This document shows positions 39,616-56,100 of a stretch of DNA of 64,000 bases, piece by piece. This stretch comes from Siphonodentalium dalli. Taxonomy: Eukaryota; Mollusca; Scaphopoda; Gadilida; Siphonodentaliidae. The notes under the pieces were generated by a model. It had not been told where the DNA came from. It saw only the letters and a list, made by a program, of their open reading frames with translations, and ran no database searches. Within the stretch, counting starts at the first letter, position 1. Every line of letters begins with the position of its first letter. The translations under genes and the position numbers were made by a program. Location of the stretch: positions 48,394,911-48,458,910 of the forward strand of contig CP136066.1 in assembly GCA_032622095.1 (NCBI GenBank), written 5' to 3'.

Positions 39616-39983
39616 TTAAATTTTACATTTAATCAACACAAGCATGTTGATTAAAGGTGCCTACTGTTGATTAAACTTCGCAGAGTGGATTAAACTTTCT
39701 CCATACAATTTGAACGGAAAAGTGTTTATCCATCGCATTGTAAAGATCGTGGCATAAACTACGCAGAGTGGATTAAACTTTCTCCATACAATTTGAACGG
39801 AAAAGTGTTTATCCATCGCATTGTAAAGATCGTGGCATAAACAAAATATACGCATAGTGTTTCTGAATAACAAATTTAATCCACTCGTGTGATTGGCGAT
39901 TTACACCACTCACTGAAGCTCGTGGTGTAAATCGCCAATCCCACTCGTGGATTAAATTTGTTATTCAGAAACACTATGCGTAC
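39616..39983. repeat. Foldback element after actin 2
   Basis: Same structure as 28,076-28,443: an 82-bp doubled unit and a long hairpin with CGCATAGTGTTTCTGAATAA arms. Confidence 0.85.
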
Positions 39984-40023
39984 ATTCTACAAACCACACG
40001 ATTGCCCCCGAGACTTGACCCAC

Positions 40024-40758
40024 CCCTGTGTGGGATAACTGCCCCGATTATCTTAGTGATGACATTGAAAAGGTACAGTACGAAATGGCCCGAATAGTAA
40101 CAGGTGCAACCATCAGTACGAGTAATGCGCGCCTTTTATCAGAAACTGGCTGGGAAAACACAAGCTATGCCAATTTTTTAAGATGATACGTGGAACTGCT
40201 CCATCAATCCTGAGAAACTATGTACGACCAATCCAGGCAAACAATTCCAGATATAATTTCAGATTTGAACATATAAGACTACCCTCGAATATTAACTATG
40301 ACTATTATATGGATTCATTCTTACCATCTACAATTACCGAATGGAACAAACTACCGGAAACTATAAAAAGCTGCAGTACAATCGAAGACTTCAAAAAAGA
40401 ACTGAACAGTGACAATATACGTCCACCTGCCTATTTTTATCATAGTAAATCCCGTAAATCTCATATCCTTCACACCCGGTTAAGATTGAACTGCAGCCAC
40501 CTGAGTGGTGACCTGACAGATAACCATGTAAAACTTTCCCCCTTCTGTTTATGTGGGGAATTTGAGACAACTTACCACTATCTCTTTGAATGTACATTTT
40601 ATCAAGAGCCCAGAAGAGAACTATATGACTCCCTACCAAATGTTGCCTTATCTGAGAATACACTAATGCAGGGGTCAAGGGAGCTTAGTCTTCGCGAAAA
40701 CAAACAAATATTTAATGCAGTACAGACATATATTATGAAAACAAAAAGATTTCCATGA
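40024..40758 (+). mobile_element. LINE 3' fragment (C-terminus of reverse transcriptase ORF)
   Basis: Two adjoining frames read as the end of a non-LTR retrotransposon ORF2 of CR1/Jockey-like type. The first is IEKVQYEMARIVTGATISTS with ARLLSETGWE (40,028-40,180). After one frame change comes a 191-codon block with SFLPSTITEWNKLPETIKSC, HTRLRLNCSHLSGDLTDNHV and the Cys/His motif CLCGEFETTYHYLFEC. The fragment starts exactly where similarity between actin unit 2 and its sister flanks stops (about 40,022). No intact RT domain remains. Confidence 0.75.
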
Positions 40759-41630
40759 TCTGCATGGGTAACAAATTGCTTTGGATTCCGGCCGCGTTAT
40801 GCGGCAGCACGATGTTCCCCATTATATATGTAGTACTAAATGTCTTCTGATAACGATTATTTTGTAAGTTACTTACTTGTCACTATCCTGTATATACGTG
40901 AAATGATTCTAGTGTAAACAATATTTATTTGAACAAAAGAACAGAACATCACATTGACAATTATACATAGAGAAAAAAACATAGTTCAAATGAGGATTAG
41001 ATAACAAGCCATGAGCCTATGGCTTTTATAAAAATATTTTCCTCCAAAAATGTTACCCCGAGTGTCAATACAGACAGCTGCAGGGTAAAGAGGACGGGAA
41101 TTTGAATATTGTTCTGTGTTTTCAAATAAATGTTGGGAAGTTAGTTAAGCGAGTGCAGGGATCAGAAAGATGGAGGAGTGATAGAAGGGAGGAGATTATG
41201 AAATAGACAAGAAAGATAATAAAGTAGGTCGAAAAGAAGTGTGATAAATGCTGTATACAATAATCCCTCAGTCATAATCTAAATTTCACATTATGGTGTT
41301 AAATCATGGTGTATTGTCCAATATAGAAACGGAATTAGACCCCAAATACGTCTCGGCACCCAGGAGAGATGATGCATGAAAATAAGTATATATTAGGATA
41401 ATTGTTATACTTGTAGTGCGTATCAATATAATCTAGATACAATTAGTACATGTAAGTACAATCAGTAGTAAGTCCATTAATATGCCAAGGTCAGCACGGT
41501 TGAGCATGCACTCCGTGGGCAGACAGGCGGATATGCACGAACACAATGTGCAGAAACGCGACTTACATATTTATACATACAAGTTATGCACCTCATGTTC
41601 ACATACACGACCCCCTGCGCACGGAGCTCA
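40759..41630. other. No gene seen
   Basis: AT-rich sequence. Short frames at 41,477-41,680 show no recognisable family. Confidence 0.4.
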
Positions 41631-41890
41631 CACATTATCGAAACGTCGACTTTGGATAATAAACAGTTGTACAGCTTCAAATATTATAGAATTTGTTTCA
41701 TCGGACATCTCATTAGACCCATATAATAGGACATCAATGTTCACATCTGCTCGCGAAAATAGAGCGGCTATCATATCAGCTCTAATTTGACTATATTGGG
41801 GACATTGCAAAAGAAAGTGGTACGCGGAATCAACTACAAATTCTCCACAAGAGCAAAATGGGGAATGATTCTACATGAAGAATGCAGCGA
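41631..41890 (-). mobile_element. Second LINE 3' fragment, opposite orientation
   Basis: The minus strand reads SPFCSCGEFVVDSAYHFLLQ then CPQYSQIRADMI and ends FIIQSRRFDNV, the same Cys/His C-terminal module as at 40,550-40,758 but clearly different in sequence. The two fragments face each other tail to tail. Confidence 0.65.
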
Positions 41891-43002
41891 TATTCACAGT
41901 AAACCCCATTGAAATAGGAATTGGCCATTGCGATTGACCCCCTCCCATGGAGTCTGACGCATGCATATTACTACGAGCATAATTGCCAAACCAATGCTAA
42001 TTGAAATATATCAAACAAGGAACTAATATATTCATGTTTTTACCGATATACTTGAGTCCAAGAGTTATTGTGCACGCATACATCAATTTGAACAATATAT
42101 ATTATCGGACAGAAACTCACAAGACTATTGGGAGAAAACTGTGTAAAGACGGCAGATATATAGATATGTAGACTCCAGAAAGGAAGTATCTATATAGACA
42201 TGTGGTTTAATATTGTTTACCTCAAACCGCATTATAACTAGTATATATGTGCGTTGGGAAGATTGCGGGAAAACGCAGGAACCCGAAGTGAGTGTAAACT
42301 TGTTAATTCTATATCAAATAAAGACACATTATCCAATTATTCATCAAAACAATCTATTGAATGTAATCATATATATCTCTGTACAAAACCATTCACATAT
42401 ATCGTCAACAATTAAAGTCTATCTTGTACATAATCTTCAGATTTACTTCACTTATCGGAACCCAAATAACTCTGCACATAAAATTGTCAGAGTCTTCACT
42501 TACGCCCGTGCTATGGGATGTAGGGCGGTCCACACAGAAACAACGAAATAAACAAAACATACTGTCTCTGCGCATTTGGCTATAGCAGAATAGCGGTATG
42601 ATGGCGCATTGAATCACATTGAATCACACGCTCTCCCTTGCGGTTGTTTTTTTAAACAACTAACAAACTAACACTATTTTAAAATTATAACACGGGGCCC
42701 CGCTCCTTTTTTCAGCGCACCAGATGACACGCTCAGCCCAACCATATATTAAAGGGACCCACCGGGACACCCCTCACACCCCATATTAAAGCTCGTGGGC
42801 TCTTCCCCAAATAATCCATCCAATCAATTCAACCAAAGAAATAACATTAATTCAATTATGTCCGCTTTTGCCGTGTTCAGACATGACTATTTTCTGTGTG
42901 CTATATCTCCAACAACAACAAACCGTGGGGTGAAGGAGAAGATCACTCGATCTTTTCGACCATCCCGGGCGCTTCGCGCCCATCTACCTACTCTCTCTAT
43001 TA
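41891..43002. other. No gene seen
   Basis: Short open frames (for example 42,213-42,551) have no family I recognise. A GC-richer patch lies near 42,940-42,985. Confidence 0.4.
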
Positions 43003-46000
43003 CAGGATCGATTTCAGCTTGTATATTCAATATAATGGGGCGTATAGTATATAAAAATGTAGAATTAGACACAGGGAATGTATTTTTTTTAAATGGGTCC
43101 CACCAGGCGGTGAAATTGTTGCAGAAATTCGCTCCAAGATATTCGCACTTATTTTTATTTCAGTTGTGACTAAAAGCCCAGATGCCGGAGCCCGGCGACT
43201 AAAAGCCAAGTTACAAAATAGATCAACTGGTTTAAACGAATGAAAATGTCAATGGTAAGACTATTCAAAAGAATATTCAAATCAAATAGTGTTTATAGGC
43301 TTAAAAACTTATGTGTCCGCCATTCATATGCGGTGGAGGTTCTCATATTATCTGCCAGTCATACGTGGGGGAGGTTCTCATATGAATATATTATCTGCCG
43401 GTCATACGCGGCGGAGATTCATATTATCCGCCGGTCATACGCGAGGGAAGTTCTCATATTATCCTCCAGTCATACGCGGGGGAGGTTCTGATATATATGA
43501 ACATATTATCCGCCGGTCATACGCGGTGGAGGTTCATATTATCCACCGGTTATATGTAGGGGAGGTTCTCATATGAACATATTATCCGCCGGTCATACGC
43601 GGTGGAGGTTCTCATATGAACATATTATCCGCCGGTCATATGCGAGGGAGGTTCTCATATTATCCTCCAGTCATACGTGGGGGAGGTTCTCATATTATCC
43701 TCCAGTCATACGTGGGGGAGGTTCTCATATGAACATATTATCCACCGGTCATAAGCGGTGGAGGTTCTCATATGAACATATTATCCACCGGTCATACGCG
43801 AGGGAGGTTCTCATATTATCCTCCGGTCATACGTTGGGGAGGTTCTCATATGAACATATTATCACCGGTCATACGCGAGGGAGGTTCTCGTATTATCCTC
43901 CGGTCATATGTAGGGGAGGTTCTCATATGAACATATTATCCGCCAGTCATACGCGGTGGAGGTTCATATTATCCGCCGGTCATATGCGAGGGAGGTTCTC
44001 ATATTACCTCAAATCAAATGAGGATAATATGAGAACCTCCACCGCGTATGATCGGCAGATGATATGTTCATATGCAAACCTCCCCCGCGTATGACCGGCG
44101 TATAATATGAGAACCTCCCTTGCGTATGACTGGCAGATAATATAAACCTCCACCGCGTATGACCGTCGGATGATATTTTCATATGAGAACCTCCCCCGCA
44201 TATGACCGGCAGATAATATGAGAACCCCCCCCCCCCGAATGACCGCAGTTAATATGAGAACCTCCCTTGCGTATGACCATCGGATAATATAAACCTCCAC
44301 TGCGTATGACCGGCGGATAATATGAGAACCTCCCCCGCATTTGACCGGCGGATAATATGTTCATATGAGAACCTCCCTCGCGTATGACCGGCGGTTAATA
44401 TGTTCATATGAGAACCTCCCCAACATATGACCGGAGGATAATATGAGAACCTCCCTCGCGTATGACTGGTCGATACTATGTTCATATGAGAACCTCCACC
44501 GCTTATGACCGGTGGATAATATGTTCATATGAGAACCTCCCCCACGTATAACCGGAGGATAATATGAGAACCTCCCCCACGTACATGTATGACTGAAGGA
44601 TAATATGAGAACCTCCCTCGCGTATGACCGGTGGATAATATGAGAACCTCCCTCGCATATGATCGGCGTATAATATGTTCATATGAGAACCTCCACCGCG
44701 TATTACCGGCAGATAATATGTTCATATGAGAACCTCCACTACGTATGACCGGAGGATAATATGAGATCCTCCCTCGCGTATGACCGGTGGATAATATGAG
44801 AACCTCCCTCGCTTATGACCGGCGGATAATATGTTCATATGAGAACCTCCCCAACGTATGACCGGAGAATAATATGAGAACCTCCCTCGCGTATGACCGG
44901 TGGATAATATGAACCTCCACCGCGTATGACCGGCGGATAATATGTTCATATGAGAACCTCCCCTACGTATGAGCGGTGGATAATATGAACCTCCACCGCG
45001 TATGACCGGCGGATAATATGTTCATGTCAGAACCTCCCCAACGTATGACCGGAGGATAATATGAGAACCTCCCTCGCGTATGACCGGCGGATAATATGAA
45101 CCTCCACCGCATATTACCGGCAGATAATATGTTTTATATGACAACCTCCCCTACGTATGACCGGAGGATAATATGAGATCCGCCCTCGCGTATGACCGGT
45201 GGATAATATGAGAACCCCCCTCGCATATGACCGGCGGATAATATGTTCATATGAGAACCTCCCCAACGTATGACCGGAGGATAATATGAGAACCTCCCTC
45301 GCGTATGACCGGTGGCTAATATGAACCTCCACCGCGTATGACCGGCGGATAATATGTTCATATCAGAACCTCCCCCGCGTATGACCGGAGGATAATATGA
45401 GAACTTCCCTCGCGTATGACCGGTGGATAATATGAGAACATCCCTCGCATATGACCGGCGGATAATATGTTCATATAAGAACCTCCACCGCGTATGACTG
45501 GCGGATAATATGAGAATCTCCACTGCATATGAATGGCGGACACATAAGTTTTTATGTCTATAAACACTATTTGATTTGAATATTCTTTTGAATAGTCTTA
45601 CCATTGACATATTCATTCTTTCAAACCAGTTGATCTATTTTGTAACTTGGCTTTTAGTCGCTGGGCTCCGGCATCTGGGCTTTTAGTCACAACTGAAATA
45701 AAAATAAGTGCGAATATCTTGGAGCGAATTTCTGGAACAATTTCACCGCCTGGTGGACCCATTTAAACAAAAATACATTCCCTGTGTCTAATCCTACATT
45801 TTGATATACCATACGCCCCATTATATTGAATATACCAGCTGAAATCGATCCTGTAATTGTAAACATCGAGTCTATTTTAGCTGTTTTATCGGCGCGTGTT
45901 TGCGTGTTCGCCATTACAATATTCGCACTAAAACAGCCATATTGTAGCTAAAAACGAATGCACAGTATTCCACTGCGTTATTTGACACCCAAAACTTGTT

Positions 46001-46060
46001 GTTTGCTAGCGTATTCATCGAGAAATCTAAATTCTAAACATTAATGTCGAACGCAGTAAC
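43003..46060. repeat. Large foldback minisatellite element (F1)
   Basis: A head starting CAGGATCGATTTCAGCTTG at about 43,004 leads into minisatellite units that run forward from about 43,320 to 44,012. After a small centre (CCTCAAATCAAATGAGG, about 44,008-44,024) the same units run inverted to about 45,545, followed by the inverted head to about 45,867 and a further head portion to 46,060. The left arm is about 1.0 kb and the right about 1.85 kb, so the right array is longer. The family relative at 8,275-9,575 has one arm only. Open frames here come from the repeat. Confidence 0.9.
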
Positions 46061-46257
46061 TTACGGTGTCCGGTCAGTGGCGGGGTTAATATGTGTGGAT
46101 AGGGCGAATGTGGGCCTTTCGTTAGACACCAAAATGAGCCCCATACGCCTTGTATTCATCGAGATATCGGCCGTCCCACGCAATTTGAAATTCTGTCCCG
46201 CAGATTGTCGTTTTGTCCCATATCCCATCCCATCCCGCAGATTGTCATGTCCCAATC

Positions 46258-46925
46258 AGTGTTCAGATCGCAATGTGCCTAAAACAGAAGACGGAGTTCG
46301 ATATAAGGGGAGTAACTCAAAACACTATTGTAGTAAATCGAAAGATGAACCGAGTCGGTGAGACGCGGTGCACAGCGGCAGAGCGTTGAGTGAAATTATT
46401 TGGTGTGGTGTATATTTAAATGGCGCGGAATTCTAATTTCTGTAAATATAAAGAGCAATTAGTTCACTCATGTGCGGGGAGTTAATTTTAACCCGCACCA
46501 CCAGGTCCCTCGAAACACACCAAATTCCCAACTCCAGGAAATTTCATTTGCCCGCCCACGTCCCGTTCGGTTTTACTTTTCACAAAAGATTTTCCAACGG
46601 CTACAGTAACTGTTGTTCAACATGAAACCCCATGTGGCTCGAAATTCAACTGATGGTTATTTAAATAAAACAATTACACCGAAAGTTGAAAACTGTCTGA
46701 CTTTTGGTAAAAAACAACATGTTGCAGATTATATATTGGTTGAAAAAACTATCAAAACGATTTCAACCTATTCCTCAATAAATATAAAGATTGTAGTCCG
46801 AATGACACATCGTGCATAAGAAAATATGCACCAATTAACCTTTTATATACTTAATAAACATTGGGAAGTGTTCAGTTAATGAGCTCAACAAACGGCCATA
46901 TCTTTGTTGAACTTATCATCTGAAA
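46258..46925 (+). repeat. Duplicated block matching 21,333-22,080
   Basis: Shares GTTCAGATCGCAATG, ACGGAGTTCGATATAAGG and CATGAAACCCCATGTGGCTC. The 25-bp repeat is present once (46,856-46,880). Confidence 0.75.
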
Positions 46926-48229
46926 AATAAAGATATATATAGATAGAACGACACAAGTGTGTGAACTGGTTAACGTTATTGCACGAGTTTGTTGTGACGC
47001 GATGGTAAAACGAGCACCGGAGGTTCGAGTTTTACCTCGCGGCACGACAAACGAGTGCAATAACGTTAACATGTGCACACAACAGTTACTGTGTTTTTCT
47101 ATGTTTATTGCACACTCTGAAGATTTCAGCTTGTAACATACTAACATTGAGTCGATATTGTTGTATTTAATTGAACAAACATGTGCTTAATATAGATTAT
47201 ACCCCATAATTTAGCGAAGACATTTCTGTTAAAGTTGACGTCGCCAGTGACGTTGTTGACATAATAGGTTTGTATTGTTCAAGAACAATACACATTTTTT
47301 TATTGAACGTTTCAATTCTTCTGTATTTTGCTGTATTTCGCACAAATAAACCATTGGGTGTGCAATATATATCATTCTTCAGTTGTATTACTTTTCGTCT
47401 GTCTGCTTTCATTACCTGAACATCTCTCAAACTGAATAATATAACGTTCCATTGTATACTTTTATATGAATGAATATGTTTATTATAGTGACATATGTTT
47501 ACAAACATCCGACCCATAGGGCCTATAAGTCACTTTGTGTATGTATACTGTTTACAGATAATGCACATATACAATTATGATTTGGAAAGTTTTGTTTGTC
47601 TGATCGTATATGCTTCAGAAATAAACTTAGCAGCATATACAGGTAATATGTTCACAATATGGATCATAATGTCAACATCAGAAGTAATTTGGGAAATGTC
47701 ACCAACAAGATGCAATAGGCGTCACCATTACCAGGAAATGTAACTCATTTTCAATCAAATTAGTTCTTCCTCATCTTCACCCCTGAATCGCCCAGTTTAG
47801 ATTCGTATTGGAAGAATTTCACATCGAAATTGTCACATCACTGAGCGCTCGCGTCTGGTCAAATGTGATTTGATATATTTTTCAGAAGTGAAGTCTAATT
47901 TTAAATGTTTGTAAGTGCGTAATTTTCTCAGTCTGCAAGTCTTGCCACATCGGATAGCCACGCAGTTTTATTTACAATATACAGGGTGGCAGATTATAAC
48001 TGAGTTGGATACAGTATAGCGAGGGTTAAAATTACTCTTCGGATGATTCCCCTTCAGCACTGGGAAAAGAACGTGTAAGCATTCTACTCCTGAAGAGTAC
48101 AGTTTGATCCAACCTTAAATGTCCCCCGAGAACCATGCATAGCAATCACCGATATCCACCCGCTCACCCTTCCATGCGTTCTATCCCAGATGGTTTCCGG
48201 GTGATATCTTCACTAACTAATTAATTTAA
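46926..48229. other. No gene; imperfect palindrome at 46,963-47,080
   Basis: GTTAACGTTATTGCACGAGT and GTAAAAC are answered by GTTTTAC and ACGAGTGCAATAACGTTAAC, making a hairpin of about 118 bp with a mismatched middle. The remainder shows no gene. Confidence 0.55.
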
Positions 48230-48629
48230 TTAACCCTTTACCCAACAAACCGGCCAATTCCGGCCAAATAAAGCTTCAACAGCCTAAAATATCTTCGGTC
48301 TGTCTCAATAGAACCATACACATATGGATATCATTGGAACCGGCTCCTTGACCACATTGTGATAGTTACAGTTATGCCCTGTGCCAATGCATTCTCTTAT
48401 ATATGCGAGTCGACCATAGGTCGCCTCGCATATATAAGAGAATGCATTGGCCTAAACAAAATCTTTTTTTAACACTTTTTACCATTTTTTCTTACATTCT
48501 TTAACAATTTTATAATTTTTAATGTGTTAAGCCAATGCATTCTCTTATATATGCGAGGCGACCTATGGTCGACTCGCATATATAAGAGAATGCATTGGCA
48601 CAGGGCCCTTCTGATGGGTAAAGGGTTAA
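48230..48629 (+). mobile_element. Twin-hairpin TTAA MITE (family M1), copy 4
   Basis: Complete element between TTAA sites, with a single change in the right terminal repeat (CTGATGGGTAAAGGG). Confidence 0.9.
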
Positions 48630-49310
48630 ACAACATTTAGCATGTGAGTTTATTGGTTACATATATAGGTCGCATGTCAAGTTCGAATATGAGTGAGATC
48701 TGCCGGTTGTACCGGAGTTATGGCCCTTGTCGACATACAATTTGCCGATTATTTTGGTTTCCCGGTGATAACGTTAGTGTTAGTTATATAATTTTTTTTT
48801 TTCAAATATTGTATGTGGATTAGCCACCTGGAAATACAGGCGAAGTTCGAATATGGGTGCGTTCTAACCATTTAACGAGCGTTATGATCCGTGTCGACTT
48901 ATAATTTGCCGATTACTTTCGTTTCCAAATGATAACTTTTAGTTATATCAATATATCAAATAACCAGAACGAGTTATATACATGTAGTTGTCCGATCGCA
49001 TTCAAAGTATGTATATCGATTGCTCACGTGAACATACACGTATAGTTCTAGTTTGGTCCTCCCATAATCAGCTCAACTTGACCAAAGTCAAGGTTAAGAT
49101 ATTGTCATGGGTTGGTCTTTCGTCGTGCGTGCGTTCGTGTATGCATGCGTCTATCCACCAACAATTCCTTTAGCACAACCTACAGATCACAGCTCTCATC
49201 CATCGTCACCAAACTATATGTGGATCGTCGAGTTCTTACCATTTTTTTTCGAATTCTGTTAAAAAAGATGGTCGCCAGCAGCCATCTTGTATTTTATGCT
49301 TTATATGACT
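48630..49310. repeat. Two diverged copies of a roughly 165-bp unit; no gene
   Basis: AGTTCGAATATGAGTGAGAT...TTTGCCGATTATTTTGGTTTCC (from about 48,679) recurs as AGTTCGAATATGGGTGCGTT...TTTGCCGATTACTTTCGTTTCC (from about 48,844). Confidence 0.55.
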
Positions 49311-50920
49311 ATTCGGTCGTCATCAATCTGTATATGGATACTCGGGGCGATATCTATATGGGAGAATAGTCATTTGAAGCAGTTTGAAGGGGTTGGTTCC
49401 TATCCCAGAATCGGAAAAAAACAATTAAGGGGTGGTGGGTACCCATAGGCCGGGGGGGGGTATTGCGCCTAGTGTCCGTAAATTATTTCCTGAGCATGCT
49501 AACATGGTATAACACGATTGGTACGTTCCATGTTCGATCCGAACGTTTTAGAATCCACATGACACCGGTATAGAGTTCAACGGACGTACAGGTGCCCTGT
49601 TTGTACCCACGGGGAGAAGATATATATTGCGAAGTATTTGAATACTGAAATAATGAACTCTTCAATATGTAACCTGTCCATATAATATCTCTAACTGAAG
49701 AAAGCTAGCTGGGAGACCAAAAACATTCAACATAAGAGTGTTGTCATCATGATCTGTATGGTCCCTTTTAAGGTCAACGGTACCTATCCAAAGGTACTCC
49801 AGGGTCAATTCACCACTGCATACCAATTTCTAGTGACCAAGGTCCAACCGTTTTGGGTATATGTTAATTATTTTATTACAATTTTTTATTAGACGCCCTT
49901 TAGGTAGTCTGAGGTCAATGGTACCTATCCCATGACACTCATCTGGTCAATATACCCCTGTGAATCAATTTTCAACGACCATATTCCAACCATTTTGCGT
50001 ATATACTTAATTATTTAGTTAAATTAATTATAAGTGTCTTTTTGAAACATCTGACGTCAACTATCACACGACACCCTCGTTTGGTCATAACCGGTAAACA
50101 AAAAGCACCAAAAATTATTGCTACGAAACCTTTTTCAACTCAACGCCTAATTTGATAACAATGAATGAAATTGGGGAGGGTGAAATATTTCATATCCAAA
50201 TGATAGTCAGGAGACAAAAACCTGTTTGTGATGCAAATGCTTGTCAATAGATTGTTTTGTAATGAATCTGTAAACCTTCGAACAAGCCCCATTCTGTCAA
50301 ATTGTTGATAACGAAATCATCAGCAATTTCACATTGTTTTAACAACACGGCGTGGTCGGGTCGTAATGAAACAATGACCAGAATAGTTTCACGTGCATGA
50401 TTTTTACTATAAACGCAGTGAAATAACACGCGAGGTGATTTTACTACACATATTATTTCAAATTAACCCTATGCATGGTGTATTATCACTATATATTGGG
50501 TACATTTTACTGAACATATTTTACAAAGCTGCCCAACACCCGATTACTATGATATTGGGCTAAAATCTTACCCAACGGAATTTAGAGTGTTATCTATTTA
50601 ACCCAATTTAACAAACAAGATTCACCTGAATTTGCCAGGAGTTAGACTTCTATAAATGCAAGAATTATGCAGTTTTTAGGATCAGATTTAAACTTTTCTT
50701 CCCTCCGCGCGCGGTAGTCCGCCAATAACTTATAATCAATTTAAAAAATCGAACCAGGGCTGTAATTTTGTAAATTTCAAGCCAAGGGGCCGTTTGATCT
50801 GGTTCAAGGTGGCGGTGAACATGGAAATTCCAAGGTGGCCACTCCCAATTGAGACCCTCTAGCCACGTTCCTACAAACATAATGAGCTCCCCAGAGGATG
50901 AATCTGGTTACGCTAGCCCG
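49311..50920 (+). repeat. Segmental duplication: 5' flank of actin unit 3
   Basis: Almost identical to 34,850-36,440, with only scattered single-base and homopolymer differences. No gene is seen. Confidence 0.85.
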
Positions 50921-51315
50921 CTGTGCGGTGTAGCGTCACTAAATTCACCCTCTGGGACCTCATTCTGCACATGTCCAGCACCATATTTTGAGACCTGAAC
51001 ATGAATGGCGTCAAACCGGATGTGGCACCATCTTTAAACATTGTTGGTTGGAAATTTATTTTTATAATATACGTAGTGTTTCCTGCCTTCGATAAGTCAG
51101 CCAGTTGAAGTATGCTAGCCACAACACGGTACCTTGCGCTGCGTGACCAGGTTCTTGTAATTATCGCCCGTATCAAATAATATATATAATTATATTGTTA
51201 ACCACAGGTATCATGCATGCGAATGCACGTGGTGGCAATTGCATCACCATATATGGGATAACAACATGCTGAGGACCAGATTCCAAGAAGCGGACCAGGT
51301 GGGATAAGAACCGAA

Positions 51316-51321
51316 TATAAG
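51316..51321 (+). promoter_or_regulatory. TATA-like box of actin copy 3
   Basis: TATAAG, 117 bp before the start codon, in the same context as copies 1 and 2. Confidence 0.45.
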
Positions 51322-51434
51322 GCCCGATCTGATGGATGATGTTCAGTAAAACAAACCAGCCAACCAAGACATTAACGGCGGAACTGCTTGCTCGTATCTG
51401 TGTTTTGTTCTTCGCTACTTTCGTGGGATCCTAA

Positions 51435-54265
<2,831 letters not shown>

Positions 54266-54299
54266 TAACTTTGAGCTCAAATTCTGTATTAATTATAAA

Positions 54300-54305
54300 A
54301 TTAAA
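54300..54305 (+). terminator. Candidate poly(A) signal ATTAAA, actin copy 3
   Basis: 35 bp after the stop codon. AATAAA follows at 54,458-54,463. Confidence 0.4.
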
Positions 54306-54483
54306 GCTAGAGTAAAAAGCAAAGATCGGTGTTATATATATATATTTGCTGTATACCCGCTTCCTGACCTGGAACATGATCCAGAGGACAAATTTGTGTA
54401 TGTTCTTATTTCTTTGAATCACCGTATTTATACCACGATCGCCTATCTTACTATATAAATAAAGCCATCTGTTTAAATTTTAC

Positions 54484-54840
54484 ATTTAATCAACACAATA
54501 ATGTTGATTAAAGGTGCCTACTGTTGATTAAACTTCGCAGAGTGGATTAAACTTTCTCCATACAATTTGCACGGAAAAGTGTTTATCCATCGCATTGTAA
54601 AGATCGTGGCATAAACTTCGCAGAGTGGATTAAACTTTCTCCATACAATTTGAACGGAAAAGTGTTTATCCATCGCATTGTAAAGATCGTGGCATAAACA
54701 AAATATACGCATAGTGTTTCTGAATAACAAATTTAATCCACTCGTGGGATTGGCGATTTACACCACTCACTGAAGCTCGTGGTGTAAATCGCCAATCCCA
54801 CTCGTGGATTACATTTGTTATTCAGAAACACTATGCGTAC
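54484..54840. repeat. Foldback element after actin 3
   Basis: Same doubled 82-bp unit and long hairpin as after copies 1 and 2. Confidence 0.85.
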
Positions 54841-55694
54841 ATTCTACAAACCACACGATTGCCCCCGAGACTTGACCCACCCGTCGGTTTCATGCATGTG
54901 TCCCACTATGCCTATTTATAATTGGAATCAATTGTTTCAGCTTTGTATTTCATATATTGAGCTGCAGTCTCATTGACAGTTTCATTTGTATGTTCTAAAG
55001 ACAAGTCTATACAGTTTAGTTTGGAAATTCTCTAGAATGATCAAGACCAGGAAATCAAGCACCTGGTGAAGAAAACCCAATATAGCCCTACGACTTTCGA
55101 GCATGAACCTTTTGTGGTGTGTGTATGTCTGTCCTCTCATCCAATGATGGCCCAACGTTATAGAACTTTCAAAATTGAAAAAAAACACGCCCGTTAGAAC
55201 TTTCAACCATTAATTATCGAGATTAATGACAATTTAGTGATTTAAAATCCAAAATATGAATACATGTATAATTAAGTTTCCAGCCACGTTATAGGAACGA
55301 CAGACGACAGGGTGTGTTGACACTCCCCAACTTATGTGTGCGTCGAAACGAAAACAAACTTGGTTATTACACGAGATTTTATGAACCTGAGTAACTTTAT
55401 CACATTTTTCTCCAATCTGAAAAACTTTATCACAATTTGCTAACCCGGGTAATTTTATCACAAGACACCAGAGTGTCCAATTTAGCTCAAGTTAATCGTT
55501 GTTTTCGACGGGCTGTCCAACTCAGAATAACAACTCCGCTTTGAATGCCAATATTGCCAGCGCTTAGGTGATATTCTCTCCACATATCTCGGGCCAAACT
55601 GCAGGGTAGCTATAGAGTTCACGTAGTCCCCTACCACCCTGAACTGAACACTGTTATCTCATACACAGAATGCGAGCAAATAACTCATTTTGTT

Positions 55695-56100
55695 TTATTT
55701 AAAGACGCATTATCCGAATTAACTCGCAAATTACTATTTCGTTGGCTTCGGGGTAAAAACTATTTGATACGAGTCGAGGAACCCACCCATCAAAGCTCAG
55801 AGTGATCAGATATCGATTTTTGAAATCTATTATTTTTCAGCACCGATACTTTTTGGTGGCCCATTAAAAAGTCGATGAGAAGACGGTCTCGGACCAAATT
55901 GCGAATGAAGATGGATAAATCTAAAATTAAGTGGCTTTTTGTGTCAGATAAAAAATATTTGACAAACCGTCAAAATTTCGTTGAACATAATGTTGATAAA
56001 TAACACGTTTTGGGAAATTTTATACCAAAGTTGACAGCGGTTAGCATTATTTTGTTGTAATTAATCGATTTTGAAGCGAATTTTTTAAGAAATGTTGTTG
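55695..56100 (-). mobile_element. MITE family R1, sister of 29,958
   Basis: Same insertion, inherited by the duplication. It carries AGTCGAGGAACCCACCCATC and AGATGGATAAATCTAAAATT. Confidence 0.65.

Noticed and set aside
43240-45616. Several 60-170-codon frames such as HTRGRFSYYPPVIRGGGSHM
   Set aside because: They arise from the foldback minisatellite and recur on whichever strand the unit faces.
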